From the NCBI RefSeq assembly GCF_039023475.1, contig NZ_JBCHVB010000002.1, positions 434,001 through 498,000 on the forward strand: a DNA stretch of 64,000 nucleotides, in the 5' to 3' direction. Shown here one piece after another: positions 1-7,585 of the stretch. The notes below the pieces were generated by a model. It saw nothing but the letters and a program-made list of their open reading frames with translations. It was not told the DNA's origin and searched no databases. Source of the DNA: Erwinia sp039023475 (lineage in GTDB: Bacteria > Pseudomonadota > Gammaproteobacteria > Enterobacterales > Enterobacteriaceae). Each line of letters opens with the position of its first letter. The stretch's first letter is position 1. The position numbers and the translations under genes are program-made.

Positions 1-42
1 GGTAGAAAAAGCCCTTATGTTAAATAGCTGCGTCTGATGCCG

Positions 43-250
43 CTATACTTTTACCAGCTCATGTTTGCCCCGGGGAATGGGCTGCCGGTTTCCATAAAAT
101 GGTGAACCATTTCAACAGTTGCCACATCGTACGGCACTGATGGTTGCGCGTCATTGTGTCGTGAAGCGCCTGCCATAGACGCTCAACGTGATTCACCCAT
201 GGCGAGTAAACTGGCGGATAAATCACGCTGAACTTCATGTTTTCCTTCAA
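43..250 (-). pseudogene. IS630-family transposase C-terminal remnant
   Basis: The minus strand encodes YPPVYSPWVNHVERLWQALH, the C-terminal DDE region typical of IS630-family transposases (motif SPxxNxxExxW, carrying the last catalytic Glu). After the WQLLK segment the reading frame breaks: the next stretch (HHFMETGSPFPG) is in a second frame, and the family's KHELVKV-like end with its TAG at 43-45 is in a third. The N-terminal two thirds of the enzyme are missing. This is a dead fragment, not an active element. No terminal inverted repeat or target duplication could be recognised. Family assignment rests on remembered motif similarity. Confidence 0.75.
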
Positions 251-649
251 TGGATTTCTTTCTGCATCCTGCGTCGTTTGTCACGGGAAATTAGTGCTAT
301 GCCCGGCATCGCTCAGTCCGGTTGGTGGTTTGTTTTTTTGGCGATCGATCGGATCGCACAATCCGGACTGAGTTCCCTCAAAGTGATCTACTATTCGGCG
401 CAGCTATTTAAAGCAATTATCGTTATTCAGAGCCATTTCATCTGAGAAGCAGTGATATAGCACCAGCATAAGTAAATGGAGAATGTTTTCAGAAAGTGAG
501 GTGTGGTATCAGGCGGAAGTATCTGGTCGTAATAAATAGCGAAATTTTCTGGAAGCATCTGACTCAGTAGAAATTAAAAAGCGTACGGAGCCGGTGGCCT
601 TTTAAATAAAGAGCTTTATCCTCGTCAGCAGTGCAGGCGTTTCGCGCCC
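251..649. other. non-coding gap beside IS remnant
   Basis: About 400 bases with no convincing gene. The small open frames here lack ribosome binding sites and family resemblance. The stretch includes a perfect 10-bp inverted repeat (CTCAGTCCGG at 312-321 and CCGGACTGAG at 363-372) enclosing a GATC-rich block at 341-357. It may be debris from the IS insertion. Confidence 0.4.
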
Positions 650-674
650 GGGAAGCCAGCCGTGCTGGCTTCCC
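650..674. terminator. hairpin downstream of the TRAP operon
   Basis: Perfect 11-bp stem (GGGAAGCCAGC / GCTGGCTTCCC) with a 3-base loop, 25 bases after the dctM stop on the minus strand. No T-run follows on the minus strand, so it may be a 3'-end stabiliser or an imperfect terminator. Confidence 0.5.
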
Positions 675-698
675 GTTAATTACCGGCGCCTTACGGCA

Positions 699-2009
699 TC
701 ATTTGACCAGACCCATCGCCTGCGGCAGCGCCATGGAAATAGCAGGCAGATAGGTCACCATCATCAGCACCATCGCGATGACCATAAAGAACGGCAGCAG
801 TGGTTTTATCACGCCTTCAATTCTGACATTGCCGACCTTACACCCGGTGAAGAGTATCGGGCCGACCGGCGGCGTAATGGTACCCAGCGAGAGATTAAAG
901 ACGATCATAATGCCAAAGTGTACCGGGTCCATGCCGAACTGCATGCAGATAGGCAGGAAGATCGGGGTAAAAATCAGTACCGCTGGCGTTGGGTCCATAA
1001 AAGTCCCGACCACCAGCAGTACCAGATTCATGATCAGCAAAATCACCAGGAAGCTGTCGGTAAAGGAGAGCAGGCCGGAGGCGATAAGCGCCGGAATTTT
1101 CGTGAACGCCATCACCCAGGACATGACCGAGGATGCGGCCAGCATGAAGATTACAATGGCGGTCATTTTCGCGGTGGAGAGGAAAATCGCCGGCAGGCTG
1201 GACAGGCTGATATTCCGGTAGATGACCCCCAGCGCCAGCGAATAAACGACCGCGATTGCCGACGCTTCGGTAGCGGTAAATACGCCGGCCAGGATGCCGC
1301 CAATAACCACGACAATCATCATCAGGCTGGGGATCGCATCAAGCAGGATACGGCGGCGTGCGCCTTTTACCCGCACGAGGCGGGAGACCATATAGCCCCG
1401 GCGGCGCGCAATTATGCCGGCCACCAGCATCACGCCGAGCCCCCAGAGAATGCCCGGAATATAGCCTGCCATAAAAAGGGCGGAAATGGAGACGCTGCCC
1501 GCAATGGTGGCGTAGACGATCAGGGAATTGCTCGGCGGAATCAGCATGCCCGTTGGTGCTGAGGCGATGTTAACCGCGGCGCTGAAGGCCGGATCGTAAT
1601 TCTCCTTCTTCTGGATCGGCGACATGATGCCGCCAACGGCAGCGGCCGACGCGACGCCAGAGCCGCTGATGGAGCCAAACAGCATGTTCGCCACCACGTT
1701 GGTCTGCGCCAGAGGTCCCGGCAGAAAACCGCTGACCATCTTGGCACAGTTGATCAGCCGGATGGCAATGCCACCATTGTTCATCAGGTTGCCCGCGAGG
1801 ATAAAGAAGGGGATAGCTAACAGGGCAAAGGAGTCCAGGCCGACAAAAACGCGCTGCGCAGAGGTAAGCACCGCGCCTTCAAACGGCAGTATCAGGGCCA
1901 TGGCGCCGAAAGAAGCAAGGCCAATGCTGATGCTGATCGGCGTACCGATGAGCAGCATAAAAAACACGCCAGAAAACATGACCAGCGCGACGTTAAGTGC
2001 CATATCCAT
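699..2009 (-). CDS. dctM: TRAP transporter large permease DctM-type
   Basis: The 436-residue product is a very hydrophobic TRAP large subunit (about 12 membrane segments), the ion-coupled channel partner of the small permease and the periplasmic receptor. Visible family features are the N-terminal GTPISISIG and the glycine-rich FGSISGSGVASAAAVG segment near residue 115, followed by APTGMLIPPSNS and, near the C-terminus, TPPVGPILF. Length is normal for DctM. The start lies 2 bases after the dctQ stop, so the two are translationally coupled. It is the last gene of a dctP-dctQ-dctM operon. The substrate cannot be read from this subunit. Confidence 0.93.
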   Translation of the reverse strand: MDMALNVALVMFSGVFFMLLIGTPISISIGLASFGAMALILPFEGAVLTSAQRVFVGLDSFALLAIPFFILAGNLMNNGGIAIRLINCAKMVSGFLPGPLAQTNVVANMLFGSISGSGVASAAAVGGIMSPIQKKENYDPAFSAAVNIASAPTGMLIPPSNSLIVYATIAGSVSISALFMAGYIPGILWGLGVMLVAGIIARRRGYMVSRLVRVKGARRRILLDAIPSLMMIVVVIGGILAGVFTATEASAIAVVYSLALGVIYRNISLSSLPAIFLSTAKMTAIVIFMLAASSVMSWVMAFTKIPALIASGLLSFTDSFLVILLIMNLVLLVVGTFMDPTPAVLIFTPIFLPICMQFGMDPVHFGIMIVFNLSLGTITPPVGPILFTGCKVGNVRIEGVIKPLLPFFMVIAMVLMMVTYLPAISMALPQAMGLVK

Positions 2010-2011
2010 AA

Positions 2012-2569
2012 TCAGACCTTGCCCTGTTTCGAAAACAACTGACGGAATAACGTTAACTGATTACTGATGCAGTAAAACACAATCAGTATGCCGCTGAGCG
2101 GGATGGCGGCGTAGATCACCCCTATGGGGATCTGTAATGCGGAGTCCAGCTGTCCCATCTGCCGGGTCATACCGATATAGCCGCCCAGCGTGAGGACCAG
2201 CAGGGCAAACGCGGTGGTGGCGAGTTCGCCAGCGATTTCCAGCACCGTGCGTAAAGCGTGGGGCATTTTGTCGCGCAGAAAGCTAATTGCCATATGTTCC
2301 CGCTGACCGAAAACGTAAGCGCCGCCGATAAGCACCAGCCAGATAAACAGATAGCGCGCCAGCACTTCGCTGACGGCGCTGGGGCTGTTAAACAGGTAGC
2401 GGGAGGCGACCTGATAAGTCACTAATAGCGTCATCGCAGCGACGATAGCAATGCACATCCATGAGACGACCTTATCCAGCACCGTTTTAATGCCGCTCAG
2501 GGCGTTGACATCATTTGTCGGCGGTGGATTTGCGGTGGGGGTAATTAAAGAGGAGGAGGTGACTTTCAT
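2012..2569 (-). CDS. dctQ: TRAP transporter small permease DctQ-type
   Basis: The 185-residue inner-membrane protein has four predicted membrane segments after a roughly 35-residue Pro/Thr-rich cytoplasmic N-terminus. The segment SEVLARYLFIWLVLIGGAYV and the following QREHMAISFL are typical of the DctQ family (PF04290). It pairs with DctM. It lies 78 bases after dctP, from which it is separated by a hairpin, and 2 bases before dctM. QM are separate here, unlike the fused SiaQM of Haemophilus. Confidence 0.92.
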   Translation of the reverse strand: MKVTSSSLITPTANPPPTNDVNALSGIKTVLDKVVSWMCIAIVAAMTLLVTYQVASRYLFNSPSAVSEVLARYLFIWLVLIGGAYVFGQREHMAISFLRDKMPHALRTVLEIAGELATTAFALLVLTLGGYIGMTRQMGQLDSALQIPIGVIYAAIPLSGILIVFYCISNQLTLFRQLFSKQGKV

Positions 2570-2594
2570 GACTGAACTCCATACCGGAAAAAGC

Positions 2595-2620
2595 CAGGCT
2601 GCGGAAAGCGAAGCAGCCTG
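2595..2620. promoter_or_regulatory. intercistronic hairpin dctP/dctQ
   Basis: Perfect 8-bp stem (CAGGCTGC / GCAGCCTG) with a 10-base loop between the receptor gene and the permease genes. Such hairpins commonly stabilise the upstream message or partly terminate, so that more binding protein than permease is made. That role is inferred from position. Confidence 0.5.
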
Positions 2621-2647
2621 ACGTATTCGAAAAAGGACCCTGAAAGA

Positions 2648-3652
2648 TTAAGCCGAAAGATCGCGAATTTTCTGGAATATCGCTTTCTGTTCTGGCGTGG
2701 TGAGCAGCTCAGACTGTAATTTGTTACAGCGGGCCTGGAACGGTTTGATATCGACGTCCGTAAAGGTTGCGCCGTGAGAGGCGGCATTCTTTTTCGCCGC
2801 ATCCAGCGCCTGGTTCCACATGTCAAATTCAACTTCGGTACTGGCTTTGGCCAGGCGGCGGAAGGTGGCCTGATCCTCAGGCGACATGTCAGCCAGGAAA
2901 CTGTTATTCACGACCAGCAGATCCGCGACCATAACGTGGCGCGTATTTGAGAAGAACGGCGCAACTTCATATTGCTTCAGATCGTTGTAGGTGATTTCGT
3001 TATTTTCAGCGCCGTCCAGAACGCCCTGTTGTATTGCCGAGTAAACTTCGCCCTGGCCCATAGGGACGCCGGTGCCGCCCATGCAGTTGAGCATCTTGAT
3101 CATCGTGTCAGACTGCATCACGCGGATTTTTTTGCCATCCATCTCTGCTGGGGCGTGCACGGCAGCGTTTTTGGTATACATGCTTCGCGCCCCGGCGGTG
3201 TAGGCGGTTAATACTTCAAAACCGTTGGAGGACGTCGAGCTGAACAGGTCGTCGAGAATACCGGAGGTAAAGGTCTTACGCTGATGCTCCGGATTATCGT
3301 AGATATAAGGCATGGCCAGTACGGCAAAGTTTTTATTGAAGTTTTCCACTAACGGGTTAGCAACTATGGCCAGCTGAATGGCGCCAGACTGGACCAGTTC
3401 CAGCGAGGCGCGCTGATCGCCCAGCAGCTCATTCGGATGGATTTCGAGCTTGTATTTCCCCTGGGTTTCCGTTTCCAGCTTCTGGCTGAAATCCTCCAGG
3501 GCTTTGTACTGTGGGTTATTTTCAGACTGGTTAAAGGCGGTTTTAAGAATTACCGTACCGTTTTCAGTTTTTTCATCATTACAACCTGTGAGAATGAAAG
3601 TCGCAACGAGCGCAGAGGTAAGCAGGCTTTTTTTCAACAACGGGCTTTTCAT
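2648..3652 (-). CDS. dctP: TRAP transporter solute receptor (DctP family), lipoprotein
   Basis: The 334-residue extracytoplasmic receptor is of the DctP family. Conserved elements are the segment around residue 155 (AGARSMYTK), the KIRVMQSD stretch whose Arg normally binds the substrate carboxylate, GGTGVPMGQGEVYSA, and DGAENNEITY. The ENNExxY form is more usual in receptors for sugar acids than in SiaP-type sialic acid receptors, so a uronate- or aldonate-like substrate is my inference. The N-terminus is a lipoprotein signal with lipobox LTGC, whereas most Gram-negative TRAP receptors are free periplasmic proteins. It is the first gene of the dctPQM operon. No copy of the nan operator seen elsewhere in this window was found upstream. 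Confidence 0.9.
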   Translation of the reverse strand: MKSPLLKKSLLTSALVATFILTGCNDEKTENGTVILKTAFNQSENNPQYKALEDFSQKLETETQGKYKLEIHPNELLGDQRASLELVQSGAIQLAIVANPLVENFNKNFAVLAMPYIYDNPEHQRKTFTSGILDDLFSSTSSNGFEVLTAYTAGARSMYTKNAAVHAPAEMDGKKIRVMQSDTMIKMLNCMGGTGVPMGQGEVYSAIQQGVLDGAENNEITYNDLKQYEVAPFFSNTRHVMVADLLVVNNSFLADMSPEDQATFRRLAKASTEVEFDMWNQALDAAKKNAASHGATFTDVDIKPFQARCNKLQSELLTTPEQKAIFQKIRDLSA

Positions 3653-4182
3653 TTTGCAGTCACCATGTAAGACATTATGCCTCTATGTTACACACGTCTC
3701 ATTTTAATTAAGTGATCTCCATTGGATTTATGAACCGCTGTTTCAAAAGAAATGTAAAAGTGTTTTGTTTGTGATTGATCGCTGATTTTGTTAGTTTTTA
3801 TGTGGCTTTTTTGTATCCGGCGGACAGGGGCGATCGCCGGTTACAGCGGGGGTAATATGAAGCAGAGAGAGATATTGCGGGCATGTTGGGGTTGACTGGA
3901 TAGCTCCCGTCAATGATGCCGTATTGCGGCCGCTTCATCCTTTTCTAACCGTACGGGTTTTCGCGACAGAAAGATATTAGTAAGCGTTAAAAATAACGTT
4001 GTTATCGTACGGATTTATCCCGAAACGTCAGTCGAAGCGCGCAAAATGATTACCGCGCTTGTCTGACCCATAGCGGTGGTGTCAGAGTTGCTGGCGCATC
4101 AAAAGGGATTAACGACAACGGTAACGGCTCTGGCAGGAGCCATCTGATGCCTGTAACGCTTTTCTGCTCGGGAGGAACTTTC
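3653..4182. other. intergenic region between divergent dctP and 2H gene
   Basis: About 530 bases containing the divergent promoters. No complete gene is visible. One plus-strand frame (about 3957-4147) is open for some 60 codons except for a single in-frame TGA at 4064-4066. It has no recognisable start and may be a decayed gene. A weak CRP-like half site (TGTGA) lies at 3770-3774. Confidence 0.35.
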
Positions 4183-4872
4183 ATGACGACGGCTAAACTG
4201 GACGATCTTTACCAGGCAACAAATGAGAAAACAACCGCCTTATGGCGGGAAGATCAGGCTGCCGGGAAGGCCAGGATTGGGGAATACTACGATCCGCATA
4301 AACTGGCGCTGGCCAGCGGACTGCAACCGCGGCTACCTGCGGCTGTAGAGGAGCTTTTAAATGACATCAGGCAATTAACTTCAGGGGATCCGTTAGCCGA
4401 TGTGCTGCCAGATAACGCGTTTCATTTTACCTTTCTCCCCATTACGTTACCGCTCTATGATGAAAATGAAGCCCTGCCGGGAAAAACAGATAGCTTGTTA
4501 AGCCTGTGGTCAGAGTATCAGGATAAGCGGGTTACGATCGCGGAATTACGGCTGGTGGCGCTGCCCAGCCAGCTATTGCTTGCCGGTATTCCAGACGTAT
4601 GGGCTGTTGAATTACGTCACCGGTTCTGTGAAGAGATAGCAGGTTCCGCCTGGAGAGAAGAACTTCTCGACCGCCATAAAAATACCCCGTTGCCTGCGCC
4701 ATTCTGGCATAGCACGCTGCTGCGCTACAGAGCACAAATGCTGCCTGCATCGTTACGTGATTATTTTCATGAACGTCGGGAACGCCGGTATGGCGAGGTG
4801 GCTGGAGAGCTTAAGCTGGCCAGGGTCAACTATAACTGGTCAAGGCGTTACCCTGCTGCTGGCGCGGGCTAA
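4183..4872 (+). CDS. 2H phosphoesterase-like protein
   Basis: The 229-residue soluble protein has two HxT motifs, HFT at residues 81-83 and HST at 176-178. Each is set in a hydrophobic strand (AFHFTFLPIT and FWHSTLLRYR), the hallmark of 2H phosphoesterases (LigT / cyclic phosphodiesterase superfamily), which use two His to open or close 2',3'- or 2',5'-phosphodiesters. The start at 4183 was preferred over 4147 because GGAGG sits 7 bases upstream. It stands alone on the plus strand, between the TRAP operon and the nan genes, and is convergent with nanA. The substrate is unknown. The family call is by motif only and the fold should be confirmed. Confidence 0.6.
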   Translation: MTTAKLDDLYQATNEKTTALWREDQAAGKARIGEYYDPHKLALASGLQPRLPAAVEELLNDIRQLTSGDPLADVLPDNAFHFTFLPITLPLYDENEALPGKTDSLLSLWSEYQDKRVTIAELRLVALPSQLLLAGIPDVWAVELRHRFCEEIAGSAWREELLDRHKNTPLPAPFWHSTLLRYRAQMLPASLRDYFHERRERRYGEVAGELKLARVNYNWSRRYPAAGAG

Positions 4873-5010
4873 GGTGAGAGCCTCAGTCATCACCTTCAGC
4901 AGGATAACCCGCTTTCCTTATCGCGGTTACAGGGCATGGCGCTATCCATTAATGAACGGCATGGGCTGAAGCAGGGCAATAACCATTGCCCGCTTCAGGC
5001 CGTTCCGGGT

Positions 5011-5904
5011 TTAGTTCAGGAAATCCGCTTCGCGAAAGGCCCGCAGCGCGTCCTGCTTTTGCTGCCCGTTCATGGGAGCGAGGGGACGACGGGGATCGCC
5101 AGCGTCGATACCATGGAGCTGCATGGCGACTTTGCCCGCTGCCACACCGCCGTATTGCACCAGTACCCGGATAATGGCGATCACTTTATCCATGCAGGCC
5201 GCCACGTCCTGATGATCACCGCGATGAAAACTGTCGATCAGACGATGATAGAGCGGGGCCGCATAATTGTAGGTGCTGCCGACAGCGCCTGTTGCGCCGC
5301 ATGCCAGCCCGGCAGGTAAACACTCATCCACCCCAAAGGGGATATCGAACTTACCCTGACTGACGCGGACGCAGCGCTGATACTCATACATATCGCCGGA
5401 GTTGAATTTTATCCCCGCGAGGTTAGGAATACGTCCGTCAGCGGCAATCAGGAATTGTTCCATATCCAGATTCAGGCCCGACATGCCGGAGTGGTAATAG
5501 TAGAATTCTTTGGAAGGGGCGGCGGCGGCAATAATACGGCAATACTCCACCAAATCTTCCACGCGCCCGGGCTTAAAGAAACAGGGTCCAATTACCGAGG
5601 TGGCAAAGATATCTAACGTTTCCGCATGGCGGCTCAGCTCAAGCGAATCAGCAATGCTGAGCGCGCCCGTATGCAGGGTGATACTCAGCTTACCTTCACC
5701 GGCGCTGACCCAACGCTCAGCAATTTTCTTGCGCTCATCGACGGAGCAGTGAATGCCTTCGCCGGTAGTACCGCACACGTAGATGCCATTTACCCTCTGT
5801 TCGATCAGATGTGCAGCGATTTTGTCGATAACCGCATAATTTACAGCGCCATCAGCACTGAAGGGCGTATGGGGCGCGGCGATAAGTCCTGTCAGTTTTT
5901 TCAT
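5011..5904 (-). CDS. nanA: N-acetylneuraminate lyase
   Basis: The 297-residue aldolase of the DHDPS/NAL superfamily splits N-acetylneuraminate into ManNAc and pyruvate. Visible are the GTTGEG phosphate/carboxylate loop (residues about 45-50), the catalytic Tyr in YYYHSGMSG, and the Schiff-base Lys in LAGIKFNSGD, followed by FGVDE and GATGAVGSTYNY. The details (GTTGEG, YYYH, FGVDE, STYNY) look more like vertebrate-type NPL than E. coli NanA. It is the last gene of the nan block, 146 bases after the regulator gene, with its own promoter region carrying two operator palindromes. Identity is strong because nanE, nanK and the transporter are adjacent. Confidence 0.88.
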   Translation of the reverse strand: MKKLTGLIAAPHTPFSADGAVNYAVIDKIAAHLIEQRVNGIYVCGTTGEGIHCSVDERKKIAERWVSAGEGKLSITLHTGALSIADSLELSRHAETLDIFATSVIGPCFFKPGRVEDLVEYCRIIAAAAPSKEFYYYHSGMSGLNLDMEQFLIAADGRIPNLAGIKFNSGDMYEYQRCVRVSQGKFDIPFGVDECLPAGLACGATGAVGSTYNYAAPLYHRLIDSFHRGDHQDVAACMDKVIAIIRVLVQYGGVAAGKVAMQLHGIDAGDPRRPLAPMNGQQKQDALRAFREADFLN

Positions 5905-5916
5905 GCATGCCTCAGT

Positions 5917-5961
5917 TGAAGTTTAACTCTGTAATAATAATTAAAATGAAGTATAGCTCCA
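5917..5961 (-). promoter_or_regulatory. paired operators upstream of nanA
   Basis: Two 15-bp imperfect palindromes of the form TGRAGT-N3-RCTYCA lie at 5917-5931 (TGAAGTTTAACTCTG) and 5947-5961 (TGAAGTATAGCTCCA), starts exactly 30 bp apart. The second contains a TATACT -10-like hexamer on the minus strand. The same pair, with the same spacing, precedes nanE at 10736-10780. They are presumed binding sites of the adjacent RpiR-type regulator, which would block the promoter. Confidence 0.7.
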
Positions 5962-6050
5962 CTTTAAGGCGACGGAGGATGTGATGCAAGCGAGCTTGCC
6001 GGGAGAAAAGCATGAAGAGTGTGAAGTGTGATCGGTGCCGCTAACAGGAC

Positions 6051-6932
6051 CTATTTTGGCAGACTAAGCGCATCCATCGTGCGCAGTTTATTTTGCCTGG
6101 TCTGTTCCGGTGCGGCCTGAACGAGCAGCGTATAAAGCAAATCCAGAACGAAAAGCTGCGCGGTTTTAGTGCCTATCGAGTCGCCTTGCAGCATACCCTG
6201 CCGGTTCCCGTTTATAAGGCTGAAATCGGCAACCTCAACCAGGGCGGAGCCAAGGTTATGCGTGAGCGCGACGGTCGTGGCCCCCGCTTCCCGGGCGAGC
6301 CTGAGCGCATGGACGGTTTCCGGCGATGCGCCGGAGTGGCTGATCGCGATAGCCACATCCCCCGCTTTTAACAGGGTCGCCTGCATATACATAAAGTGGT
6401 TATTGGTGACGGCATCGACGCGTAACCCAATACGCATCAACTTATGCTTCATATCTTCGGCGGTAATCCCCGAAGACCCCACGCCGAAGATATAGATCGC
6501 ATTACTGGACCGCAACGCCGTCACAACCTGGTTTACCTGATTCATATCCAGCAGGTTGAGCGTTTCAGAGAGGACGTTATTGATTGTGGTTTGCAGCTTC
6601 AATCCTATAGTCTGTGCACTGTCCGTATCACGGATTTCTGCATCCAGTAATGACCCGCTGTTCTCCGGTTCGCTGGTGGCCAGCTCAATGGCCAGGTCCA
6701 TTTTGAAATCCTGGAAGCCCTTATAGCCCAGGGTCCGGCAGAAACGGATAACGGTTGCTTCGCCCGCCTGAATTTCACGCGATAACTCCGCGATAGAGAG
6801 CTGCGTCACCCGCTGGGGAGAAGAGAGGATAAAACACGCAATGCGCTGGGCGGTGCGTGTCAGGCTGTTTTGCATGGCCCCAAGCGTATCGAGGATCTTT
6901 CCGGGTTTAAGATGTGGGATGTGGGACGCCAT
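6051..6932 (-). CDS. RpiR-family transcriptional regulator of the nan genes
   Basis: The 293-residue protein has an N-terminal RpiR-type helix-turn-helix domain (about residues 1-77, including QLSIAELSREIQAGEATVIR) and a C-terminal SIS sugar-phosphate-binding domain (about 120-260, with FGVGSSGITAEDMKHKL and AISHSGASPETVHAL). RpiR-type regulators control sialic acid genes in Vibrio and Haemophilus, whereas E. coli uses a GntR-type NanR. ManNAc-6-P or GlcN-6-P would be the expected ligand, by analogy. It lies between the yhcH-type gene and nanA, in the same direction. Its position and the shared operator pairs make it the likely nan repressor. Confidence 0.88.
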   Translation of the reverse strand: MASHIPHLKPGKILDTLGAMQNSLTRTAQRIACFILSSPQRVTQLSIAELSREIQAGEATVIRFCRTLGYKGFQDFKMDLAIELATSEPENSGSLLDAEIRDTDSAQTIGLKLQTTINNVLSETLNLLDMNQVNQVVTALRSSNAIYIFGVGSSGITAEDMKHKLMRIGLRVDAVTNNHFMYMQATLLKAGDVAIAISHSGASPETVHALRLAREAGATTVALTHNLGSALVEVADFSLINGNRQGMLQGDSIGTKTAQLFVLDLLYTLLVQAAPEQTRQNKLRTMDALSLPK

Positions 6933-7116
6933 ACATTTCCTGCTCCTGAGGGCTTAATAAGGTAAAAAGCCTGTACTCATCAACATTTCAGAGCGTACCA
7001 AGTCTGGGCCGTGAAAAAAAGCGCGATGTCAGCATAGTGAAATACAGACATCGCAGAGATGACGGGAAACTGCCTGAAGAACCGCTACAAGGGCGCTTTT
7101 GGAAGGAAAACGCGCG

Positions 7117-7581
7117 CTATAAACATCGCCGGTGCACTTTTATCACCATCTTATGGATGGCCTGTGCTGCTTCACTGATACAGCCTGGCTTATGGGGCTC
7201 GCCGGGCAGGAAGATAGCGAACATTCCCGGCAGCATATGCATTGTCTGGCAAGGCATAATGGCCTGACAAAGTTGATAATCCTCCTCGTCATGATAAAGA
7301 TCGGGCTCTGAAGCCGCCCCTGTAGGGCCAAAATCAATGCGCTCCTGACCGCTGAGCAGGATCTGAATATCCAGATAGTGGCGATGCTGCTCATAGCATT
7401 TGCTGTGGGGAGGCTGGGTATCAAACGTCATAACGTTCATAAAAATATTCTCGCCGTCGATGTCATGGCGTCCCGGGCTTAAGGTTTCGGGCTGCCGCGC
7501 CAGCGCCTGCCTGATAATCGCGACCAGGCGGGGATCGATACCGTTTGCCGCTGTAATGTCTGAAAGTCGTCCTGAGATCAT
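7117..7581 (-). CDS. nanQ: YhcH/YjgK/YiaL (NanQ-type) family protein
   Basis: The 154-residue cupin-like protein of the DUF386 family carries the family's YEQHRHYLDIQILLSGQE segment, then ALPxxxFAIFLPGEPHKPG and a C-terminal KMVIKVHRR. Members associated with sialic acid operons (YhcH/NanQ) speed anomer conversion or handling of sialic acid. The start at 7581 was chosen because AAGG lies just upstream and the gene then begins 4 bases after the symporter stop; the longer open frame would overlap the symporter. It is the fourth gene of the nanE-nanK-siaT-nanQ run. Confidence 0.85.
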   Translation of the reverse strand: MISGRLSDITAANGIDPRLVAIIRQALARQPETLSPGRHDIDGENIFMNVMTFDTQPPHSKCYEQHRHYLDIQILLSGQERIDFGPTGAASEPDLYHDEEDYQLCQAIMPCQTMHMLPGMFAIFLPGEPHKPGCISEAAQAIHKMVIKVHRRCL

Positions 7582-7585
7582 GCTG

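Noticed and set aside
3700..3722. TTAAGTGATCTCCA upstream of dctP as a third nan operator
   Set aside because: It has the wrong half-site spacing (one base short) and a mismatch, and no partner site 30 bp away.
3770..3785. CRP site upstream of dctP
   Set aside because: Left half TGTGA is perfect but the right half (GCTGA) is too far from TCACA.
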